The notes: generated by a model from the letters alone, not told the origin. A stretch of DNA of 5,355 nucleotides from Acidobacteriota bacterium (GCA_021824055.1 JAKALV010000234.1:1-5355), one strand, 5' to 3'. Positions 1-5,355 are shown, counted from the first letter of the stretch. Numbers and translations: made by a program.

Positions 1-2
1 CG

Positions 3-845
3 CCCCAGCCTGAAGTGGTCGGCGCGCCGGTGCCGGCGCCGCCCGCGCCGCCGCAGGCGTGGCGAACGTTCGAGCATGTGCCGCGCTTCCACAACAACTA
101 CGTCGGCCTGCGCAACCGCTTCGCGCTCTTGAGCGAGGCGTACGCGTACGCCACGTTCAAGGATCGTATCCTCGCGACCAACTACTTCCTGGAAGAAGCG
201 CTCAACTACGCGAGCGCGAACGCGGCCAAGCTGAAGAAGGCCTGCGCGGACGCGGACAAGGAAGCGATCACCGGCACGACCGAAGCCACGCGCGCCCAGA
301 TCAAGCACGACGGCATGATCCAGATCCTGATGGGCGAAGTGGAAGACGAGCTCAATCCGAACAACGGCGCCCGCATGAACCGCCGCAAGGACGTCGTGAA
401 GCCGGTCCAGATGTTTGACGAGCTCTGGTTCGAGCCGGCGACCACCGAGACGGTCGCCGCGGAGTACTACGTGCCGGCGACGGCGACCAAGGCGATCGGA
501 CTGCTGACGCTCCACGGACTGCAGATGACGAAGCTCACCACCCCGGTGAAGGCCGCAAGCGTCGAGCAGTTCGACATCACCGCCAACACCGAGCGGCCGC
601 AGGCCAACGCGTCGATCGACCTGGGCACGCACCGCCTGCGCTCGCTGACCGGCAGCTGGCAACCCGCGACATCGGACGTGCCGGCGGGCAGCTACGTGGT
701 GTCGATGCACCAACCCCTCGCGCGTCTCGCGTTCTACCTGCTGGCGCCCACCTCCGACGACGGATTGGTCAACTGGAACTATCTGGACGACATGCTCGGC
801 GAGGGCGCGAAGACGGCGCCGATTATGAGGAAGAAAGCGCAGTAG
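3..845 (+). CDS. M14 family zinc carboxypeptidase-like protein, C-terminal part (5' end outside window)
   Basis: The frame is open to the left edge, so the first GTG at 15 is not the true start; about 281 C-terminal residues are visible. Numbering from the codon at 15, a Pro/Ala-rich stretch (residues 5-13) precedes the block NNYVGLRNRFALLSEAYAY (27-45). That block is typical of large bacterial M14 metallopeptidases, and Glu41 (codon 135-137) is a good candidate for the catalytic glutamate. The HxxE and second His zinc ligands would lie upstream, outside the window. The tail fits the C-terminal accessory region of these proteins: a segment with YYVPA and LHGL (about 151-170), then PAGSYVVSMHQPLARLAFYL (about 224-243) and a DGLVNWN motif. 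Such enzymes are usually exported and cut peptides or peptidoglycan-derived substrates, but the signal peptide region is not visible and the substrate is unknown. The gene converges on the - strand operon. The family call is fairly secure; activity is inferred. Confidence 0.8.
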   Translation, partial: PQPEVVGAPVPAPPAPPQAWRTFEHVPRFHNNYVGLRNRFALLSEAYAYATFKDRILATNYFLEEALNYASANAAKLKKACADADKEAITGTTEATRAQIKHDGMIQILMGEVEDELNPNNGARMNRRKDVVKPVQMFDELWFEPATTETVAAEYYVPATATKAIGLLTLHGLQMTKLTTPVKAASVEQFDITANTERPQANASIDLGTHRLRSLTGSWQPATSDVPAGSYVVSMHQPLARLAFYLLAPTSDDGLVNWNYLDDMLGEGAKTAPIMRKKAQ

Positions 846-950
846 TCCAACGTCCAAGGTCCACAGTTCAATGTCCGCGGATGTCCAGCGTCCCTTTGGT
901 CCTTGGTCCTTCGTCCCTGACCTTGGACCTTGGACCGTGGACCTTGGACG
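845..950. repeat. Heptamer repeat cluster with internal inverted repeats, between convergent genes
   Basis: Starting at the last base of the M14 stop codon, the gap is built almost entirely of degenerate 7-bp units. GTCCAAC (845-851), GTCCAAG (852-858) and GTCCACA (859-865) come first, then looser GTCC-headed units to about 920. The other strand sense follows, with CCTTGGA at 921-927, 928-934 and 942-948 and CCGTGGA at 935-941. Because the orientation flips, the two ends form a perfect 14-bp inverted repeat (851-864 with 937-950). A tighter hairpin also exists: 898-909 pairs with 925-936, 10 of 12 positions, with a 15-base loop. Neither arm is followed by a T run, so it is not a classical intrinsic terminator, though it lies where both converging transcripts should end. 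Confidence 0.8.
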
Positions 951-953
951 ACG

Positions 954-1190
954 CTATTTCTCTATGTCCTTGATCGCCGCTTCGAGCTGCGCCCGGCGGA
1001 CGGGATGTGTGGCGGCGGCGAGTTGTTCCTTCAAGGACGCGCGCACCAGCTGTTTCGAATACGCGCGCTCGGCCGCCTGCGCATCCACGATTACCGTGTT
1101 GGCCTTCGCCTTCCTGTCCGCGTCACGCTGGTCCATGAGTTCCTGAATCCGCGCGTCCGCGTCGACGAGACCCTCTCCTGCATCACCCAT
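954..1190 (-). CDS. Small charged helical protein of unknown function, last gene of the uppS-rseP unit
   Basis: This is a 78-residue ORF starting with ATG nine bases after the rseP stop codon and ending with TAG just before the repeat cluster. I do not recognise the family. The sequence is rich in Ala, Asp, Glu, Gln, Lys and Arg, has no Cys or Trp, no signal peptide and no membrane segment. It looks almost wholly alpha-helical, possibly a short coiled coil or helical hairpin: Arg-Ile-Gln-Glu-Leu near residue 14, a basic linker about 22-30, and a second helix about 50-78. The ribosome site is weak: only GGA, three bases before the ATG. The next in-frame codon upstream of note is the rseP TAA, so no longer start is available without read-through. 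Its position suggests co-transcription with rseP, perhaps with translational coupling. Coding status is moderately likely, supported by tight spacing and the lack of a better gene opposite. Confidence 0.6.
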   Translation of the reverse strand: MGDAGEGLVDADARIQELMDQRDADRKAKANTVIVDAQAAERAYSKQLVRASLKEQLAAATHPVRRAQLEAAIKDIEK

Positions 1191-1199
1191 CCGTCCATC

Positions 1200-2501
1200 T
1201 TATCGGAACAGTCGGGCGACGTCGTTGTAAATCACGGTCACCATCAGCAGCATGATGAGCGCGAAGCCGGCGAACAGGATGCGCTCTTTCACCTTGATGC
1301 TGAAATCGCGGCGCGCCGCGCCTTCCATCGCCAGGATCGCAATGTGACCGCCGTCGAGAATCGGGATGGGCAGCAGGTTGATCATGCCTAAATTGAGGCT
1401 GATCATCGACATGAACGCGAACAGATCAAACCAGCCCAGCCGAGCCGCGCTGCCCGACAACTCCGCGATCGCGACCGGTCCCATCAGCTGGTTCACGGGC
1501 GTTTCGCGCGTGAACAGCCCCTTCAGCGTCGTCAGGATCAGCGACGACTGCTGCCAGGTCTGCGTGGCGCTCATGGTGATCGCCTGAGGCAGTGCCGGCT
1601 CAATGCGTTTGGTTTCGTACGGCTTGATCTGCGCGCCGATCTGGCCGGCGCCGTTCGGGCCCTGATTGTTCGTCGTGACAGCGATCGTCAGGTCGGCCCC
1701 GCCACGTTCAACCGTGAAGGTCACCATCTGTTTCGGATGGGCGCGGATGTAGTCAATGACCTTGGGCTGCGTCAGGCCGACCTGCCCATCCACCGCCACC
1801 AGCACATCGTCGGGCTTCATGCCCGCACGCTCGGCTGGGCCGTTCGGCGACAGCGTGGCCACCTGCGGCCGGATCTTCGGCATCACGCCGATGTCGCCCA
1901 GTTCGTACTTGGTCTGCGACGCCGGCACGATGGCCGTGGCAACCGCCCGGCCGTCGCGCTGAACCGTCAGCGAAATCTCGCGGCCCGCCTTCGGCAGGAT
2001 GCTCATGGTGACGTCGTCCCACGTCGCCATCGGCTTGCCGGCGATCTCCACGATCCGGTCGCCGATCTGAAGCCCGGCCTTCTCGGCCGGGCTGCCGGGG
2101 GCGATCTGTCCGATCACCGCCGGCGACGACTGCCACAGCGGCACGTCCGCGCCGTGATGCAGCACCACGACCGTCAGGACGAACGCCAGGGCGATGTTCA
2201 TGATGGGCCCCATCACGTACACTTGGAACCGCACCCACTTGCTCTGCGACATGAACTCGTCGGGCGCGCCCGTCCGATCGTCCTCGACCGATTCGCCCGC
2301 CAGCTTCACGTAGCCGCCGAGCGGCACGATGCTGATGCAGTACTCGGTGCCGAGCCGCGTCCACTTGACAAGCTTGGGGCCGAAACCCAGCGAGAATGTG
2401 ACGACGCGGATGCCGTGCCACCGCGCCATCAGGAAGTGTCCCGATTCATGAATGAACACGAGGACACCAAGGACAAAGAGGAATGCGAGAAGTGTAGTCA
2501 C
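1200..2501 (-). CDS. rseP: RseP, site-2 intramembrane zinc metalloprotease (M50)
   Basis: The 433-residue protein is close to the usual 420-450 for RseP. In well-studied bacteria it cuts single-pass anti-sigma factors and leftover signal peptides within the inner membrane; its substrate here is unknown. Visible landmarks, in order: a first membrane helix (about 3-24) carrying the zinc site HESGH (18-22, with catalytic Glu19); the GFGP segment (39-42); the VPLGGYVKLAGE loop (59-70); a membrane helix with GPIMNIALAF (98-107); PDZ1 (about 125-195, PGSPAEKAGLQIGD); PDZ2 (about 208-280, NGPAERAGMKPDD); QLMGPVAI (338-345); and the third zinc ligand in NLLPIPILDGG (375-385, Asp383). A last membrane helix spans about 407-425. 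All catalytic residues are intact. The start is GTG, 12 bases after the dxr stop, and matches the usual RseP N-terminus; no strong ribosome site is seen. No rseA- or degS-like partner is in the window. Confidence 0.97.
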   Translation of the reverse strand: MTTLLAFLFVLGVLVFIHESGHFLMARWHGIRVVTFSLGFGPKLVKWTRLGTEYCISIVPLGGYVKLAGESVEDDRTGAPDEFMSQSKWVRFQVYVMGPIMNIALAFVLTVVVLHHGADVPLWQSSPAVIGQIAPGSPAEKAGLQIGDRIVEIAGKPMATWDDVTMSILPKAGREISLTVQRDGRAVATAIVPASQTKYELGDIGVMPKIRPQVATLSPNGPAERAGMKPDDVLVAVDGQVGLTQPKVIDYIRAHPKQMVTFTVERGGADLTIAVTTNNQGPNGAGQIGAQIKPYETKRIEPALPQAITMSATQTWQQSSLILTTLKGLFTRETPVNQLMGPVAIAELSGSAARLGWFDLFAFMSMISLNLGMINLLPIPILDGGHIAILAMEGAARRDFSIKVKERILFAGFALIMLLMVTVIYNDVARLFR

Positions 2502-2513
2502 AGGGGTCTGTTG

Positions 2514-3710
2514 TTACGACGATGGTAGCGTACGGAGGGTTTCACGGGCGTGGGCGCGGGCCCAGGTGTCGGCGGCATGCACGTCGGCCAGCGAATGCGG
2601 GCCGGATGTGCGTCCCTCGGACGCAGCCAGCGCGCGCTCGATCAGCACGGGAATGTCGAGAAAACGCACGCGGCCCTCGAGAAACGCGCCGACCGCCACT
2701 TCATTGGCGGCGTTGAGCACGATCGGCCAGGCGCCGCCGTGCGCGAGCGCGTCGTACGCCAGTTGCAGACAGCGGAAGCGCGTCAGATCCGGCGGCGCGA
2801 ACTCCAGCGTGCCCATGCGCACGACGTCGATCGGCGCGAGCGCGCCCTCCCATCGATCCGGATACGAGAACGCGTACTGAATCGGCAGCTTCATGTCGGT
2901 GACACTGAGCTGCGCGATCACCGAGCCATCGCGGAACGCGACCATCGAGTGCACGATCGACTGCGGGTGCACCACGACGTCGATCTCGCTGCCGTTGACG
3001 CCGAACAGCCAGCGCGCCTCGATCACTTCGAGGCCCTTGTTCATCAGCGTGGCCGAATCGACGGTGATCTTCTTGCCCATCTTCCAGGTGGGATGGCGCA
3101 GCGCGTCGGCCGGCGTCACGCGCGCCAGTGCAGCCGCGTCGAACGTCCGGAACGGCCCGCCGGAGGCGGTGAGGATCAGCCGGCGCACTTCGGACGCCGC
3201 GCGGCCGTGCAGGCACTGATGAATGGCGTTGTGCTCGCTGTCCACCGGCAGGATGGCCACGCCGCGCCGCGCGGCCGCGTCCACCATCAGCGCGCCGGCC
3301 ATGACGAGCACTTCCTTGTTGGCCAGCGCCAGCGTCTTGCCGGCATCGATGGCGGCAAGCGCCGCGTCGAGGCTCGAGGTGCCCGATGTTGCGCAGAGCA
3401 CGATGTCGGCGTCGGGATGGGTAGCCACGGCGCGGCGGCCGGGATCGCCGACGAACAGTGCGGGAGGTTCGAAGGGTTCGTGAGGTTCGTGGGGTTCGTG
3501 GGCCAAACGCGCAATCAGTTCCGTGCGCGCGGCCTCGGTGGCTACGGCCACGACGGACGGGCGGTACTTGCGGACTTGCTCAGCCAGGAGCGCGGCGTTC
3601 TCGCCGGCGCCGAGCGCGACGACCTTCAGCCGGTCGTGGTGCGCGTCCACGACCGCCAACGCGCTGCGGCCGATCGAACCCGTGGCGCCGAGGATGGCGA
3701 TCCTCTTCAC
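2514..3710 (-). CDS. dxr: Dxr (IspC), 1-deoxy-D-xylulose 5-phosphate reductoisomerase
   Basis: This enzyme makes 2-C-methyl-D-erythritol 4-phosphate from DXP with NADPH, the committed step of the MEP isoprenoid pathway, in the cytosol. The protein has 398 residues, normal for the family. Motifs: NADPH loop GATGSIG (8-14), LANKE (129-133), metal ligands in PVDSEH (155-160, Asp157 and Glu159), TASGGPFR (181-188), the substrate flap HPTWKMG (206-212), MNKGLE (223-228, metal ligand Glu228), HPQSIVHSMV (248-257) and NAANEVAV (333-340). The frame stays open upstream to 4265, but the extra 185 residues are unlike Dxr and lie antisense-free inside cdsA in another frame. The GTG at 3710 begins exactly at the conserved VKRIAILGATG and overlaps the cdsA stop as GTGA, so it is the clear start. 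Oddity: residues 71-82 read HEP-HEP-HEP-FEP, encoded by a 9-bp tandem repeat, in what is a variable surface loop in the E. coli enzyme. Confidence 0.97.
   Translation of the reverse strand: MKRIAILGATGSIGRSALAVVDAHHDRLKVVALGAGENAALLAEQVRKYRPSVVAVATEAARTELIARLAHEPHEPHEPFEPPALFVGDPGRRAVATHPDADIVLCATSGTSSLDAALAAIDAGKTLALANKEVLVMAGALMVDAAARRGVAILPVDSEHNAIHQCLHGRAASEVRRLILTASGGPFRTFDAAALARVTPADALRHPTWKMGKKITVDSATLMNKGLEVIEARWLFGVNGSEIDVVVHPQSIVHSMVAFRDGSVIAQLSVTDMKLPIQYAFSYPDRWEGALAPIDVVRMGTLEFAPPDLTRFRCLQLAYDALAHGGAWPIVLNAANEVAVGAFLEGRVRFLDIPVLIERALAASEGRTSGPHSLADVHAADTWARAHARETLRTLPSS
3466..3501. repeat. 9-bp tandem repeat inside dxr
   Basis: Four contiguous 9-bp units on the + strand: GGTTCGAAG (3466-3474), GGTTCGTGA (3475-3483), GGTTCGTGG (3484-3492) and GGTTCGTGG (3493-3501). 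On the coding strand the unit length is a multiple of three, so the frame is kept and the repeat reads as His-Glu-Pro triplets, the last being Phe-Glu-Pro (Dxr residues 71-82). Copy-number change would add or remove three residues at a time. Confidence 0.9.
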
Positions 3711-4345
3711 GACCAGAGTCTCAGAAACACCCAGTAGACGGGCGTGGCAAACAGCCAGCTGTCGATGCGATCGAGGATGCCGCCATGGCCGGGAATCAGA
3801 TGTCCGCTGTCCTTCACGCCCGCGCGGCGCTTCAAGCGCGATTCGAACAGATCGCCGAAGATGCCGGCGATGGCGATCACCGCGCCGGCCGGGGCCATCC
3901 GCCATTCGGCCACCTCCGGCAGCCACACGCGTCCGAAGAGGACCGCGGCGATCGACGCGATCACCACGCCGCCAACGGCGCCCTCGACGGTTTTCGACGG
4001 GCTGATCGTCGGCGCCAGCCTGTGCCGGCCGAACGCGCGGCCCGTGTAGTACTGGCCCGAGTCGCTGGCGATGATCGTGCCGAGCAGGATCATGAGCACG
4101 CCGGGGCCCCAGTGCGACCGAATGTCCGTAAGCAGCACGAGCGGCAACAGGAGGTAGCACAGCCCGAACAGAAAGAACCGGACCAGGGGGGACGCCTTCG
4201 CGAGCCCACGCAACTCCACCATGCCAACCCCATAGGCGGCGCCCGCGAGTAATTGCGTGCCCCATGGTGGCAGGAACCAGATCACGCCGAGGACGACGGG
4301 CAGGAGAACGAGTGCCGAGAGCACCCGGGTCGTCGAAGAATTCAC
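3707..4345 (-). CDS. cdsA: CdsA, phosphatidate cytidylyltransferase (short form)
   Basis: CdsA makes CDP-diacylglycerol from phosphatidic acid and CTP at the inner membrane, the branch point for all phospholipids. The family signature is complete at residues 169-195: S-x-L-K-R, then KD at 178-179, PGHGG at 185-189 and DRID at 192-195. Also present are DSGQYY (95-100) and SPSKTVEG (115-122). About six or seven membrane segments can be seen, near 8-26, 31-47, 55-73, 80-94, 121-140, 151-166 and 196-210. At 212 residues it is shorter than the usual 260-285; the shortage is in the N-terminal membrane part, while the catalytic half is whole. The frame is open upstream to 4450, but those 35 residues are polar and arginine-rich and lie within uppS. 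GTG at 4345 overlaps the uppS stop as GTGA and begins just before a hydrophobic helix, so I chose it. Confidence 0.94.
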   Translation of the reverse strand: MNSSTTRVLSALVLLPVVLGVIWFLPPWGTQLLAGAAYGVGMVELRGLAKASPLVRFFLFGLCYLLLPLVLLTDIRSHWGPGVLMILLGTIIASDSGQYYTGRAFGRHRLAPTISPSKTVEGAVGGVVIASIAAVLFGRVWLPEVAEWRMAPAGAVIAIAGIFGDLFESRLKRRAGVKDSGHLIPGHGGILDRIDSWLFATPVYWVFLRLWS

Positions 4346-5130
4346 CGGCTTACCGTCGCGGGATGCGACGACACGGCGCCGTAGCGGCGATCGCGCTTCT
4401 GGAAACTGATGATCGCTTCCAGCAAATGGCGGCAGCGGAAGTCGGGCCATCGCGTCTCGGTCACCCAGATCTCGGCGTACGCGATCTGCCAGAGCAGAAA
4501 GTTGCTGACGCGCATCTCGCCGCTCGTGCGGATCATCAGATCGGGGTCCGGCTGGCCCGCGGTGTAGAGAAATGACGCGAACGTCTCTTGATCCAGCGCG
4601 TCGGCCGGCAGGCCCGACCGAATCGCGCGCTTCGCGGCGTCCACGATCTCGGCGCGGCCGCCGTAGTTCAACGCAATATTGAATTGCATGCCCGTGTTGC
4701 CGGCCGTGCGCGCCTCGGCGGCCTGCAGTTCCTCGCGCACTTCGCGGCTGAGGCGGTCGGGCTGGCCGATGACGGTGAAGCGGATGTTGTTCTTGAGCAG
4801 GGTCTTCAGTTCCGAGCGCAGATACTGGCGCAGCAGGCCCATCAGCGCCATGACTTCGGTCTCGGGACGCTTCCAGTTCTCCACCGAAAACGCATAGAGG
4901 GTCAGCACCCCGATGCCGATCCGCGCCGACGACTCCACCGTGTCACGCACCGATTCGATGCCGGCGCGATGCCCTTCCACTCGGGGCAGGTGCCGCTCGG
5001 CCGCCCACCGCCCGTTGCCGTCCATGATCACCGCGACGTGCTTCGGCAGCCGCGCGAAATCCACCTGCCGCGCCAGGGCGGCTTCCGGGGAGTCGGGCGC
5101 AACATGCGTCAGGAGGTCGGACAAAGACAC
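4342..5130 (-). CDS. uppS: UppS, polyprenyl (undecaprenyl) diphosphate synthase, cis-type
   Basis: UppS adds isopentenyl units in cis to farnesyl diphosphate, giving the C55 lipid carrier for peptidoglycan and other wall polymers. All family motifs are present (numbering from the GTG at 5130, 262 residues; E. coli has 253): HVAVIMDGNGRWA (31-43, catalytic Asp37), His54, FSVENWKRP (81-89), ALNYGGR (153-159), and IRTSGE with SNFLLWQIAYAE (200-220), including Arg201, Arg207, Ser209 and metal ligand Glu220. The start is uncertain. The frame is open to a TTG at 5166, but those 12 codons lie in the octamer repeat and read as low-complexity Pro/Cys/Leu. I prefer GTG at 5130. TTG at 5124 is also possible. 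No ribosome site precedes any of them, while a -10-like GATAAT sits six bases before the GTG, so a leaderless message is plausible. First gene of the uppS-cdsA-dxr-rseP unit. Confidence 0.95.
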   Translation of the reverse strand: MSLSDLLTHVAPDSPEAALARQVDFARLPKHVAVIMDGNGRWAAERHLPRVEGHRAGIESVRDTVESSARIGIGVLTLYAFSVENWKRPETEVMALMGLLRQYLRSELKTLLKNNIRFTVIGQPDRLSREVREELQAAEARTAGNTGMQFNIALNYGGRAEIVDAAKRAIRSGLPADALDQETFASFLYTAGQPDPDLMIRTSGEMRVSNFLLWQIAYAEIWVTETRWPDFRCRHLLEAIISFQKRDRRYGAVSSHPATVSR

Positions 5131-5166
5131 CGCAGAATTATCGCTGTTAAAGGGGCAAAGGGGCAA
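5130..5166 (-). promoter_or_regulatory. Possible promoter for the uppS operon
   Basis: On the - strand, GATAAT at 5142-5137 matches five of six bases of the sigma-70 -10 consensus. TTGCCC at 5166-5161 matches four of six of the -35 box at a spacing of 18 bases. A start point about seven bases past the -10 box would fall at or next to the GTG at 5130, giving a message with little or no leader. The -35 candidate is part of the octamer repeat. This is inference from pattern only, and the region is otherwise GC-rich, which makes the AT-rich GATAAT stand out. Confidence 0.4.
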
Positions 5167-5183
5167 AGGGGCAAAGAGGCAAT
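5152..5183. repeat. Octamer tandem repeat, left block (GGGGCAAA units)
   Basis: Four 8-bp units on the + strand: GGGGCAAA at 5152-5159, 5160-5167 and 5168-5175, then the variant GAGGCAAT at 5176-5183. The block lies directly upstream of the uppS start, over the likely promoter. It is the left arm of an inverted arrangement with 5236-5267. Confidence 0.92.
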
Positions 5184-5235
5184 GAAGAGCAAGGGCTCAG
5201 TGACCACCTGAAGCACAGCGTGCCACACGCGTGTC

Positions 5236-5267
5236 ATTGCCCCTTTGCCCCTTTGTCTCTTTGTCTC
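5236..5267. repeat. Octamer tandem repeat, right block in opposite orientation
   Basis: Four 8-bp units: ATTGCCCC (5236-5243), TTTGCCCC (5244-5251), then TTTGTCTC twice (5252-5259 and 5260-5267). It is the reverse complement family of the left block: 5235-5251 pairs with 5168-5184 at 16 of 17 positions, and the outer 16 bases pair at 12 of 16. It begins two bases past the truA stop codon, so a truA transcript would read into it at once. A T-run terminator is not seen. Confidence 0.9.
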
Positions 5268-5269
5268 TT

Positions 5270-5355
5270 CTAATACCTGACGCCCATGAGCGTCAGCCCC
5301 TGTGGCGGCGCGGTCTTTCCCGCCGCGTCGCGGCTGCGGGCCTCGATGATGTCCG
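5270..5355 (-). CDS. truA: TruA, tRNA pseudouridine(38-40) synthase, last 27 codons
   Basis: Only the C-terminal end is in the window, too short for a usual ORF scan. The - strand frame reads through DIIEARSRDAAGKTAPPQGL to the final TLMGVRY and a TAG stop at 5272-5270. The pattern (R)-x-x-A-G-x-T-A-P-P-x-G-L-x-L-x-x-V-x-Y is the conserved C-terminal strand of TruA, which converts U38-U40 of the anticodon arm to pseudouridine. The catalytic Asp lies far upstream, outside the window. It has the same direction as uppS and ends about 140 bases before it, so read-through into the envelope operon is possible. The identification rests on this short tail, but the match is characteristic. Confidence 0.8.
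   Translation of the reverse strand, partial: DIIEARSRDAAGKTAPPQGLTLMGVRY

Noticed and set aside
851..950. Classical rho-independent terminator
   Set aside because: Hairpins exist but no T tract follows on either strand, so only a general transcript-end structure can be suggested.
1737..2528. Long + strand ORF opposite rseP
   Set aside because: Composition is Arg/His/Asp-rich antisense of a high-GC gene; rseP on the other strand carries every family motif.
2550..3737. 395-residue + strand ORF opposite dxr
   Set aside because: It is a shadow of dxr caused by high third-position GC; it has no recognisable domain and is covered by a certain gene.
3458..4252. + strand ORF opposite cdsA, and similar ones at 930-1391 and 4588-5211
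   Set aside because: All are low-complexity, arginine-rich antisense frames overlapping confident - strand genes.
3711..4265. A 185-residue upstream extension of dxr
   Set aside because: It is arginine/glycine-rich, unlike any Dxr, and lies entirely within cdsA in another frame; the GTG at 3710 begins at the conserved N-terminus.
4346..4450. A longer cdsA start
   Set aside because: The 35 extra residues are polar, lie inside uppS coding sequence and add no membrane helix; the GTGA junction gives a better start.
5131..5166. uppS starting at the TTG in the octamer repeat
   Set aside because: The added 12 codons are repeat translation with no counterpart in the family, and a promoter-like GATAAT falls inside them.
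5152..5267. CRISPR array
   Set aside because: Units are 7-9 bp and contiguous with no spacers, and no cas gene is present.

Overview
The window is a high-GC bacterial chromosome segment carrying ordinary housekeeping genes. It probably comes from an Acidobacteriota-like lineage (for example Vicinamibacteria), but that rests only on base composition, on the style of the M14 peptidase and on the short tandem repeats between genes. No marker gene here fixes the taxon.

Layout: from the left edge to 845 on the + strand is the C-terminal part of a zinc carboxypeptidase-like (M14) protein. A short gap of 7-bp repeats (845-950) separates it from a convergent block in which every gene is on the - strand. 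In transcription order that block runs: the last 27 codons of truA (5355-5270), a repeat-filled gap (5269-5131), uppS (5130-4342), cdsA (4345-3707), dxr (3710-2514), rseP (2501-1200) and a small unrecognised helical protein (1190-954). uppS/cdsA and cdsA/dxr each overlap by four bases (GTGA). dxr to rseP is 12 bases and rseP to the small gene is 9 bases, so this looks like one transcription unit.

The operon is the widespread envelope cluster uppS-cdsA-dxr-rseP. Dxr commits carbon to the MEP isoprenoid pathway. UppS turns the resulting farnesyl diphosphate and isopentenyl diphosphate into the undecaprenyl carrier for wall polymers. CdsA makes CDP-diacylglycerol for phospholipids. RseP is an intramembrane protease used in envelope signalling. 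The chosen start codon of all four is GTG.

I found no new defence, mobile or biosynthetic system. The most unusual content is a set of three unrelated short tandem-repeat clusters: 7-bp units at 845-950, 9-bp units inside dxr at 3466-3501, and 8-bp units in two opposed blocks at 5152-5183 and 5236-5267. The two intergenic clusters form long inverted repeats. The one next to uppS lies where its promoter should be, and the one in dxr adds a His-Glu-Pro repeat to the protein.
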